From an uncultured Chloroflexota bacterium (GTDB lineage Bacteria; Chloroflexota; Anaerolineae; Anaerolineales; Anaerolineaceae), in NCBI GenBank assembly GCA_902795255.1, contig CADBKS010000264.1, positions 1-5,494 on the forward strand: a stretch of 5,494 bases of DNA, given 5' to 3'. Within the stretch, counting starts at the first letter, position 1. Each line of letters starts with the position of its first letter. This document shows, one piece after another, positions 1-5,479 of the stretch. The notes under the pieces were generated by a model. It saw only the letters and a program-made list of their open reading frames with translations. It made no database searches and was not told the origin of the DNA. Both the position numbers and the translations under genes were made by a program.

Positions 1-538
1 AGCCCTGGACGCAGTCGCAGTGTGTAAGTGTCTGCGGATATTTTTTCTTGATTGATGAAAACGCTTTTTCTATCGGAAGGATGCGTCCTGTTTCGTTATT
101 GACGAGCATACAGCTGACGAGGCAGGTGTTGTCATTCACGGCTGCGACGATGTCCTCGGCGTAAATCCTTCCGTCCTCATGCGGCTGAACACGCACGACC
201 TCAAAGCCCTGTTCCTCAAGCGTATCGCAGCAGACGGCTACCGAGGGATGCTCGACCGAGGTAGTGACCACACGCTTCTTTCGTTTTCCGATGCTTCTTG
301 CAGCGCCGAAGATCACGGTATTCGAGCTTTCCGTGGCGCAGGATGTGAAGAAGATCTCATCCGGTCTTGCGCCGAGCGCATCGGCAACGGTTTCCCTTGC
401 CTGCTCACGGGCTTTTTCTGCGGTGAGTCCGAGTCCGTGAAGCGAAGACGGATTACCGAAATCACGGCAGCCCTGTATCATAGCCTCGACTGCGCCCTCA
501 GAGGGTCTTGTCGTGGCGGCGTTATCGAAATAGATCAT
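1..538 (-). CDS. Cysteine desulfurase (NifS/IscS-like class V aminotransferase), 3' end outside window
   Basis: A PLP enzyme that takes sulfur from L-cysteine (giving alanine and an enzyme persulfide) to supply Fe-S cluster assembly or tRNA thiolation in the cytosol. Seen: reading leftward from the ATG at 538-536, the frame is open to the window edge (179 codons of a family of about 380-400). The N-terminus MIYFDNAATTRP is the family signature start, followed by DFGNPSSLHG, then FFTSCATESSNTVIFGA (phosphate-binding loop, usually SGATE/SGGTE), SVEHPSV with the PLP-stacking His, LVNNETG, and HCDCVQG with the Asp that contacts the PLP nitrogen and the following Gln. The PLP lysine and the catalytic cysteine loop lie beyond position 1. 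An AAAAGGGAG ribosome-binding site lies 7 bases before the ATG and a sigma-A promoter lies behind it, so the start is firm. Oddities: Cys replaces commoner residues in SCATE and HCDC. Whether it is the iscS, nifS or a tRNA-dedicated paralogue cannot be told from this part. Confidence 0.93.
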   Translation of the reverse strand, partial: MIYFDNAATTRPSEGAVEAMIQGCRDFGNPSSLHGLGLTAEKAREQARETVADALGARPDEIFFTSCATESSNTVIFGAARSIGKRKKRVVTTSVEHPSVAVCCDTLEEQGFEVVRVQPHEDGRIYAEDIVAAVNDNTCLVSCMLVNNETGRILPIEKAFSSIKKKYPQTLTHCDCVQG

Positions 539-596
539 TATACAACTCCCTTTTCAACGCACAGCAAATTCATGCCTGCATAATAGACCATTTTAA

Positions 597-625
597 ATTA
601 TACCACAGCGTTTTCAAAAATTCAA
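597..625 (-). promoter_or_regulatory. Sigma-A promoter of the cysteine desulfurase gene
   Basis: On the minus strand: -35 TTGAAT (625-620), a 17-base spacer, and a perfect -10 TATAAT (602-597). Transcription would start near 590 and leave a leader of about 50 bases before the ATG at 538. Spacing, the consensus -10 and the AAAAGGGAG ribosome-binding site at about 546-554 fit together. Inference from sequence only. Confidence 0.8.
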
Positions 626-648
626 CCGTCATATTTGCCGATTTCTGT

Positions 649-677
649 GAATAAACATCCGCACAATAAGCATACTA
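649..677 (+). promoter_or_regulatory. Sigma-G (forespore) promoter of ypeB
   Basis: GAATA at 649-653, a spacer of exactly 17 bases, then CATACTA at 671-677. This fits the Bacillus subtilis sigma-G consensus (GHATR, 17-18 bases, CATNHTA) at every defined position. In B. subtilis, ypeB belongs to the sleB-ypeB operon, which is expressed in the forespore under sigma-G, so promoter type and gene agree. Transcription should begin near 684, about 68 bases before the ypeB ATG. The sigma-F and sigma-G specificities overlap, so sigma-F recognition cannot be excluded. Confidence 0.72.
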
Positions 678-717
678 CTTACAGAATATTTCAGCCTGTG
701 ACAAACGGGCAGACATA

Positions 718-739
718 TGTGTACAAAAAAACGTACACA
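718..739 (+). repeat. 7-bp inverted repeat just upstream of the ypeB ribosome-binding site
   Basis: TGTGTAC (718-724) and GTACACA (733-739) form a perfect 7-bp stem around the A-rich loop AAAAAAAC. The right arm ends one base before the AAGGAGG Shine-Dalgarno at 741-747. It lies inside the predicted ypeB leader, so it could be an mRNA hairpin affecting translation or stability, or a DNA operator. No function is shown. Confidence 0.5.
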
Positions 740-751
740 AAAGGAGGCAAT

Positions 752-2005
752 ATGAAAAGACGCACTCTTATTCGGGTGATCTCGTTCGCAGTTATTGCAG
801 CGGCGGTACTGCTCGTTAAGAACATTATGTTGATGAGAGAGAACAAAAGCGCTCTGCTGACGATAGAGAACGGATATTCCCGTGCGATAGAGGAGCTTTC
901 GGCGGCGGCGGACAACATCAGGAACGCCCTTCAGAAAGAGCTTTACGCAGGCACGGCTGATATGCATCAGAAGCTCTCGCAGCAGCTATGGAGAGATTCA
1001 TCGACAGCAAAGGCAGCGCTCGCACAGCTTCCCGTTAAGGAACTGCAGCTTGAAAACACCTACAAATTCCTGTCGCAGGTAGGCAACTATGCACTTTCGG
1101 TATCGGAAAAGGTACGTGAGGGCAAGGATATCAGTCCGGCAGAATACAAGAGCCTTTCATCTCTGTACGAATTCTCGAAGCGTCTTTGTGATGATATGTG
1201 GAAGCTTGAGAACGATCTTGCAGGCGGAGATCTCACGCTGACGGAAGCGGCTGATGCAGGAACGGAAAAATCTCCTCCGGGTGTGGCAGACGGCTTCACT
1301 GATTTTGAGGAGGGTTTTGACTCATATCCTACGCTTATATATGACGGTCCGTTCTCGGATCACATCATGGAGAAGCAGCCGCTGATGACGAAAGGCAAGC
1401 AGGAGGTCACGCAGGAGACGGCACACAGGCGTGCATCGGGGGCGCTCGGCATCGACATTGAAAAGCTTGACATCGAAAAGCAGAAGATCCGTGCCGAAGC
1501 TGAAGAACAGATGGAAGCCCTCCGCAATCAGCATGCGGACCAGTCCAGCGAAACCCAGAGCCAGAACTCCAAACTCCGTGAAGAACTGGAAGACCTGCAG
1601 CCTTTCACTTTCCTGAGCGAGACCTCCTACCGCGAACTCCGTTCCCGCTGGGGTCAGGTGTTCCGTGCCGACATGGGGGCGGAAGCTTTCTATGATATTC
1701 TGAAGCGTCTTGATCTTGACCAGCTTTCCAAAGATCTGTGGACGGAAGTCCGCACCACGAAATCCAAACAGAAACGCAAGAAGGCCACATCCCGACTGAA
1801 GGTCGTTGAATCCTTCCGCGCGTCCCACAATCATCCCGAATGGATGATCATGACGGTTCTCCCGGTCATCCCTCCGGATCTGCGCCCGATGGTCCAGCTG
1901 GATGGCGGACGTTTCGCGACATCCGACCTGAACGACCTGTACCGCCGTGTCATCAACCGCAACAACCGTCTGAAGCGCCTGCTGAACTGGGTGCACCGGA
2001 TGTGA
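752..2005 (+). CDS. ypeB: Chimeric ORF: N-terminal half of germination protein YpeB (752 to about 1450) running into an internal RpoC segment
   Basis: Residues 1 to about 234 are YpeB-like. A short basic N-terminus MKRRTLIR is followed by a single membrane anchor (about residues 9-28, rich in Ile/Val/Ala), an Ala/Glu/Lys-rich helical region (about 30-155), and the YpeB landmark [15 protein letters not shown] (191-205), followed by a [17 protein letters not shown] stretch that leads into the first PepSY repeat of complete YpeB. YpeB is a forespore membrane protein that stabilises the cortex-lytic enzyme SleB. The start at 752 is set by AAGGAGG at 741-747 and the membrane segment; an upstream ATG-less extension to 635 is not supported. 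From about residue 235 the protein switches without a break to the beta' subunit of RNA polymerase and ends at a frameshift-induced stop at 2005. Complete YpeB is about 450 residues, so roughly half is lost. I judge the fusion an assembly artefact. The YpeB identification itself is fairly secure from the [14 protein letters not shown] block; it rests on recall, not a search. Confidence 0.78.
   Translation: MKRRTLIRVISFAVIAAAVLLVKNIMLMRENKSALLTIENGYSRAIEELSAAADNIRNALQKELYAGTADMHQKLSQQLWRDSSTAKAALAQLPVKELQLENTYKFLSQVGNYALSVSEKVREGKDISPAEYKSLSSLYEFSKRLCDDMWKLENDLAGGDLTLTEAADAGTEKSPPGVADGFTDFEEGFDSYPTLIYDGPFSDHIMEKQPLMTKGKQEVTQETAHRRASGALGIDIEKLDIEKQKIRAEAEEQMEALRNQHADQSSETQSQNSKLREELEDLQPFTFLSETSYRELRSRWGQVFRADMGAEAFYDILKRLDLDQLSKDLWTEVRTTKSKQKRKKATSRLKVVESFRASHNHPEWMIMTVLPVIPPDLRPMVQLDGGRFATSDLNDLYRRVINRNNRLKRLLNWVHRM
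1430..1475. other. Junction between Clostridia-type (ypeB) and Chloroflexota-type (rpoC) DNA
   Basis: Up to about 1450 the frame encodes YpeB (ending [10 protein letters not shown]). From about 1460 it encodes the Glu/Lys-rich coiled segment that precedes the conserved clamp of beta'. Codon habits switch here: left of it Arg AGA/AGG and Glu GAG are common (for example AGG in HRR at 1425-1436), right of it Glu is GAA in nearly every case and Arg is CGC/CGT. The exact base cannot be fixed because the stretch GACATTGAAAAG/GACATCGAAAAG could belong to either side and could itself be the short repeat that joined the two pieces. Confidence 0.75.
1451..1984 (+). CDS. rpoC: RNA polymerase beta' subunit, internal segment in the pre-frameshift frame (5'-truncated rpoC)
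   Basis: About 178 codons in the frame of the ypeB fusion. Order: a coiled Glu/Lys-rich stretch (about 1451-1600), then [17 protein letters not shown] (about 1610-1660), a Lys/Arg-rich [20 protein letters not shown], the strictly conserved [18 protein letters not shown] (about 1837-1890), [17 protein letters not shown], and [10 protein letters not shown], where the frame breaks. These are the beta' clamp, lid and rudder elements that precede the active site. The N-terminal part with the first zinc finger (CxC...CxxC in family members) is absent because sequence left of about 1451 is foreign. [10 protein letters not shown] and [15 protein letters not shown] are typical of Chloroflexota beta'. 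It belongs to the same gene as the downstream segment; one missing G after 1984 separates them. Confidence 0.9.
1984..1985 (+). other. rpoC: One-base deletion (frameshift) in rpoC
   Basis: The sequence reads CGC CTG CTG AAC TGG and then stops at 2003-2005. Adding one G after 1984 restores CTG CTG GAA CTG GGT GCA CCG GAT GTG ATC, that is [10 protein letters not shown], which is exactly the conserved beta' sequence after NRLKRLL. Homology is continuous on both sides in the two frames. An essential gene would not tolerate this, so an assembly or sequencing error is much more likely than a real mutation. Confidence 0.9.
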
Positions 2006-4866
2006 TCGTCCGCAACGAAAAACGTATGCTCCAGGAAGCGGTCGACTCGCTGATCGATAATTCCCAGCGCGGCAAGGCACTTTCCCGCCGCGGCCGCCGC
2101 GAACTGAAATCCCTGAGCGATATGCTGAAGGGTAAGAAAGGGCGTTTCCGCCGCAATCTGCTGGGTAAACGCGTTGACTATTCCGGCCGTTCCGTGATCG
2201 TCGTCGGTCCGAAACTGAAACTGTACCAGTGCGGCCTTCCGAAATCCATGGCACTCGAACTGTACATGCCGTTCGTCATTTCCCGCCTGGTCAGCCATGG
2301 ATATGCTTCCAATGTGAAGGGGGCCCGCCGTCTGATCGAACGCAACCGCACCGAAGTCTGGGAAGTTCTTGAAGAAGTTATCGGCGAACGCCCGGTCATG
2401 CTGAACCGCGCTCCGACCCTGCACCGTCTGGGTATCCAGGCTTTTGAGCCGATCCTGATCGAAGGATCCGCTATTCAGCTGCATCCGCTGGTCTGCACCG
2501 CTTTCAACGCAGACTTCGACGGTGACCAGATGGCTGTTCACGTACCGCTTTCCGACAAGGCCGTCGCAGAAGCCCGCTCCCTGATGCTTGCTTCCAAGAA
2601 CCTGCTGAAACCGGCAGACGGCGAACCGATCATCAGTCCGTCCAAGGATATGGTCCTGGGTATTTACTACCTAACCATGGAACTCGGGAAGAACCACCCC
2701 GGCGACGGGCGTGCATTCTACGATTTTGATGAAGTCAAGTACTGCTATGACATCAACCAGGTCAACCTGCACACCAAGATCAAGTTCAAGGCTACGACCT
2801 ATTATGATGATGACGGAAAACGCATGGCGGAACCGGTCACAAAGATCATCGATACGACCGTCGGCCGTGTGATCTTCAACAACATCCTGCCGGAAAAGAT
2901 GCTCTTCAAGAACATGACCTTCGGCAAGGGCGAGATCAAAGACCTGATTTCCGAAGTTTACGATGTCTGCGGTCAGGATGAGACAACGATCGTTGCCGAC
3001 TCCATTAAGGATATCGGTTTTGAATATTCCATGCGCTCCGGTCTGACGATGGCGGTTTCCGACATCACTGTTCCGCCGGAACGAAATGAACTGCAGCATA
3101 AGGCTGACGAAGAAGTTGAAAAGATCAACAAACAGTACCGCAAAGGTCTGCTCACCGCTGCGGAACGCGATGACCGCATCGTTGCCGTCTGGCAGGATAC
3201 CACCAACCGTGTATCCAAGGCCGTCCGCAACTTCATGGATCCGGAAGGGGACATGGCGATCATGGCCAACTCCGGCGCGACCAAAGGCGGCTTTGGCCCG
3301 ATCGGTCAGCTGGCCGGTATGCGCGGTCTGATGGCGGATCCTTCCGGCCGTATCATCACTCTGCCGATCAAATCCAACTTCCGTGAAGGTCTGGACGCAC
3401 TGGAATACTTCATTTCCACGCACGGTGCCCGAAAAGGTCTGGCGGATACCGCTCTGCGTACTGCAGATGCCGGTTATCTGACCCGCCGTCTCGTCGATAT
3501 TGCCCAGGACCTCATTATCAATGATGAAGACTGCGGTACCGACGAAGGGATCTGGATCCGCCGCTCCGATGATGTGGCGAAACAGTCCTATGCCGAACGT
3601 ATTTACGGCCGTGTGACTGCCGAACGCGTGATCGACCTTGAGACCGGCGAAGTTCTGCTCGAAAAGGGTGAAATGATCGACCATGAAGCAGCCCGCAGGA
3701 TCCAGGCCGCCAACGTTCAGGAAATGAAGGTCCGCTCTCCGATGACCTGCCAGCTCAAGCACGGTATCTGCGCGAAATGCTACGGTATGGATCTCGGACG
3801 CGGCAAACTTGCCGAACTTGGTGCCGCTGTCGGTACCGTCGCGGCCCAGTCCATCGGTGAACCGGGTACCCAGCTGACCCTGCGTACCTTCCACTCCGGC
3901 GGTGTTGCCCAGGGCGGCGACATTACCTCCGGTCTGCCCCGCGTTGAAGAACTGTTTGAAGCCCGCCGCACACCGAAGGGTGAGGCGATCATCGCCCAGA
4001 TTCCCGGCAAGGCGTTCGTCATGCAGAATGACAAATATGATGATGTCCGGATCGTACGTATTGAAAACAGCGAACTGATCTCCGATACATACACGATCGA
4101 AGAAGGCTGGGATGTTCAGGTTTCCGATGAACAGCGTGTCGAACTCGGTGACGCGATCGCTTCCTTCGGGGAAACGACCATCGGCGCCGCGCATGCCGGT
4201 CAGGTCCGCATCGAAGATAATAAGGTCATCGTTACCTATGAGAACCACACATCCGAAGAATACAACATTCCGACTAACGCCCGTCTGCTGGTGAAAGACG
4301 GGGATGTGGTCACCGCAGGGACTCCGCTGACCGAAGGTTCTCTGAACCCGCATATGATCCTGAAGCTCAACGGCCGCGATGCCTGCCAGATGTATATGCT
4401 CAAAGAGATCCAGGATGTTTACCGCACCCAGGGTCAGAACATCAACGATAAGCACTTTGAAGTGATCATCCGCAAGATGCTCGGCAAGGTCCAGATCACG
4501 AACGCAGGCGACTCACCGTACCTGCCGATGGATGTGGTCGATTACCTGACCCTGAAAGACATCAACCGCAAGCTCGAGGATGAAGGAAAGACTCCTGCCA
4601 AATATGTCGAGATCCTGCTCGGTGTTACGAAGGCATCCCTTTCCACGGATTCCTGGCTGTCGGCATCCTCCTTCCAGCATACCATCAAAGTGCTGGCCAG
4701 CGCCGCGATCGGCGGTCTGAAGGACCCGCTCTACGGTCTGAAGGAAAACGTCATCATCGGTAAACTGATCCCTGCCGGTACCGGTTTCGTTCCGGGACGC
4801 TTCATTCAGGGCGATGAAATCGTTGACGGTCAGCAGGCGGTTATTTCCAACCTGCCTACCGAATAA
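1985..4866 (+). CDS. rpoC: RNA polymerase beta' subunit, main body with the catalytic centre (rpoC, after frameshift)
   Basis: Catalytic large subunit of RNA polymerase (nucleoside triphosphates to RNA), about 960 residues here and about 1,140 with the preceding segment, against roughly 1,400 or more for complete homologues. Visible in order: [49 protein letters not shown], the Mg-binding [12 protein letters not shown] (2506-2541; catalytic Asp at 2512, 2518 and 2524), [28 protein letters not shown] bridge-helix region (from about 3418), a zinc site of four Cys (codons at 3532, 3748, 3769 and 3778, spaced C-x71-C-x6-C-x2-C), [16 protein letters not shown] trigger loop (from 3847), and the C-terminal [24 protein letters not shown] region (here SASSF) and [17 protein letters not shown]. 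No large insertion splits the trigger loop, unlike the Gammaproteobacterial form. KSNFREG and LTLRTFH (Leu for the usual Met) fit Chloroflexota. The stop TAA at 4864 is followed by a terminator; rpoB should lie upstream in the true genome but is missing. An ATG at 1840 in this frame is not the real start, since bases 1840-1984 code in another frame. Confidence 0.97.
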
Positions 4867-4885
4867 CATAAGCTGACATAAATTC

Positions 4886-4920
4886 AAAAGGCCGAAGAGT
4901 TTGATCTTCGGCCTTTTTTT
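4886..4920 (+). terminator. Intrinsic terminator of rpoC
   Basis: Twenty bases after the rpoC stop, AAAAGGCCGAAGA (4886-4898) pairs perfectly with the TCTTCGGCCTTTT that begins at 4905, around a six-base loop GTTTGA, and is followed by seven consecutive T (4914-4920). This is a strong rho-independent terminator. The mirrored A-run on its left side means it may also work for leftward transcripts. It marks the end of the rpoBC transcription unit. Confidence 0.93.
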
Positions 4921-4937
4921 ATTTCATGGCAGAAAAA

Positions 4938-5002
4938 CCACCTGCTAAGCAGGTGGAGCCGAAGAGCTTTAGCTGAAAGCCAACTGCATCACAGTATGTT
5001 GG
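4938..5002. mobile_element. Hairpin cluster resembling the 5' end of an IS200-type element; no transposase follows
   Basis: CCACCTGC-TAA-GCAGGTGG (4938-4956) is a perfect 8-bp hairpin with a three-base loop. It is followed by GCTTT-AGCTG-AAAGC (4966-4980) and by CCAAC...GTTGG (4980-4984 and 4998-5002). A CCACCTGC/GCAGGTGG hairpin followed by a CTGAAAGG-like motif is, from memory, what sits before tnpA in IS200-group elements of gut Firmicutes. No TnpA-like frame follows, so this could be a remnant or a non-autonomous (palindrome-type) copy. Alternatively it is just a second hairpin behind rpoC. No end or target motif was established. Confidence 0.33.
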
Positions 5003-5055
5003 TTAGTCTGAAAATCATATCGGTAATACAAGTCTATTGACCCTGACAAAAAAGT

Positions 5056-5136
5056 GGGCGAAGCTCCTGCTTCGAATAAAAACCGGGCGGAGCCCGTTCC
5101 TTGCGAAGCAGGGGGCAGACGGGCGAAGCTCCTGCT
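5056..5136. repeat. 16-bp direct repeat GGGCGAAGCTCCTGCT with nested inverted repeats
   Basis: GGGCGAAGCTCCTGCT occurs at 5056-5071 and again at 5121-5136, 65 bases apart. The first copy lies in a perfect hairpin CGAAGC-TCCT-GCTTCG (5059-5074). Its right part CCTGCTTCG (5066-5074) is also complementary to CGAAGCAGG (5104-5112), and between those lies CGGGC-GGA-GCCCG (5084-5096). The segment can therefore fold in at least two mutually exclusive ways. No known family recognised. Confidence 0.65.
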
Positions 5137-5157
5137 CCATATCAAGAAGTGTGTGGG

Positions 5158-5196
5158 CGGCAGCCCAACGCATACGGTGCAGGTGTTGGGCTGCCG
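5158..5196. repeat. Perfect 12-bp inverted repeat (long GC-rich hairpin)
   Basis: CGGCAGCCCAAC (5158-5169) and GTTGGGCTGCCG (5185-5196) are exact reverse complements around a 15-base loop. No T-run follows, so it is not an ordinary rho-independent terminator for rightward transcription, nor for leftward, as no A-run precedes it. It could be a protein-binding site on DNA (for example at a transfer or recombination origin) or a structured RNA element. Function unknown. Confidence 0.75.
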
Positions 5197-5215
5197 TAAG
5201 GCCAGCCCGATCGGC

Positions 5216-5234
5216 CCCGGCTAAATAAACCGGG
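5216..5234. repeat. Small inverted repeat CCCGG / CCGGG
   Basis: CCCGG (5216-5220) and CCGGG (5230-5234) pair around a nine-base AT-rich loop CTAAATAAA, directly before the GGGGGAGGAG ribosome-binding site of the first mini-ORF. It is short and could be chance, but its position allows it to affect translation of the mini-ORF. Confidence 0.4.
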
Positions 5235-5249
5235 CGGGGGAGGAGACTT

Positions 5250-5306
5250 ATGCAAACATACGAGCAAAACGGGCCGCGCCTTGCAGCGCAGCTCCCGATA
5301 GCCTGA
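5250..5306 (+). CDS. Possible 18-residue leader peptide ORF
   Basis: ATG at 5250, stop TGA at 5304, reading MQTYEQNGPRLAAQLPIA. A strong Shine-Dalgarno-like GGGGGAGGAG (5236-5245) ends four bases before the ATG. The peptide matches nothing I recognise. Its stop overlaps the start of the next mini-ORF (TGATG), and the pair precedes a consensus promoter, so a leader or uORF role is conceivable only if a transcript enters from further left. It may equally be chance. Confidence 0.3.
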   Translation: MQTYEQNGPRLAAQLPIA

Positions 5307-5368
5307 TGCATCGCAAAATGAATGCTGCCATGCGCCTGCAAGCGCACTCAGGTAACAATGCCTTATAG
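5306..5368 (+). CDS. Possible 20-residue mini-ORF overlapping the preceding stop
   Basis: ATG at 5306 overlaps the TGA of the 18-residue ORF by one base (TGATG), a common arrangement for translational coupling. It reads MHRKMNAAMRLQAHSGNNAL and ends at TAG 5366-5368. It has no ribosome-binding site of its own. No family is recognised, and at this length random occurrence is likely. Confidence 0.2.
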   Translation: MHRKMNAAMRLQAHSGNNAL

Positions 5369-5410
5369 GCGCAGAGCAAACCACCGGCTCAGCCAGTCGT
5401 CCTGATTCAC

Positions 5411-5424
5411 ATGACAAATGTCAT
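5411..5424. promoter_or_regulatory. Operator-like palindrome ATGACA-AA-TGTCAT
   Basis: A perfect 6-bp inverted repeat with a two-base centre, ending 27 bases before the -35 box at 5452. Position and shape suit an activator site for a dimeric regulator. Comparable TGACA/TGTCA sites occur upstream of genes controlled by LuxR/NarL-type response regulators in Firmicutes (an analogy from memory, not a match by search). Confidence 0.45.
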
Positions 5425-5451
5425 ATTTTTAGAAATTATTTACTAATTATC

Positions 5452-5479
5452 TTGACAACAAGCATTTTTGTTCTATAAT
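5452..5479 (+). promoter_or_regulatory. Consensus sigma-A promoter facing out of the window
   Basis: A perfect -35 TTGACA (5452-5457), a 16-base spacer, and a perfect -10 TATAAT (5474-5479) in very AT-rich sequence. Transcription should start near 5486, at the window's right edge. The gene it drives lies beyond 5494. Confidence 0.85.

Noticed and set aside
179..583. 134-codon plus-strand open frame
   Set aside because: Antisense shadow of the cysteine desulfurase, whose minus-strand motifs are unmistakable.
635..751. N-terminal extension of the ypeB frame up to position 635
   Set aside because: The extension crosses the predicted promoter and inverted repeat; a strong AAGGAGG sits right before the ATG at 752 and the protein from there begins with a normal membrane anchor.
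1840..1984. Start of rpoC at the ATG at 1840
   Set aside because: Bases 1840-1984 encode conserved beta' residues ([15 protein letters not shown] and on) in the other frame; the 1840 frame only becomes correct after the lost base.
752..2005. A genuine YpeB-RpoC fusion protein
   Set aside because: Both partners are truncated at the join, codon habits switch there, and the RpoC part ends at a frameshift within conserved sequence. Chimera plus base error explains everything.
1322..2254. 310-codon minus-strand open frame across the junction
   Set aside because: It runs antisense through both ypeB and rpoC and across the join, so it cannot be a natural gene; no domain seen.
2671..4455. 594-codon open frame on the minus strand inside rpoC
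   Set aside because: It is antisense to strongly conserved rpoC codons; such long shadows arise from the GC-rich third positions and the scarcity of certain codons. No recognisable domain.
5056..5136. CRISPR array
   Set aside because: Only two copies of a short repeat, spacing filled with hairpin sequence, no further units.
5158..5196. Rho-independent terminator
   Set aside because: The stem is strong but no T-run follows on either strand.
5037..5228. 63-codon plus-strand frame starting with TTG, and a parallel frame ending at 5224
   Set aside because: No ribosome-binding site, strongly repetitive and hairpin-rich sequence, both frames equally open; better explained as structured noncoding DNA.
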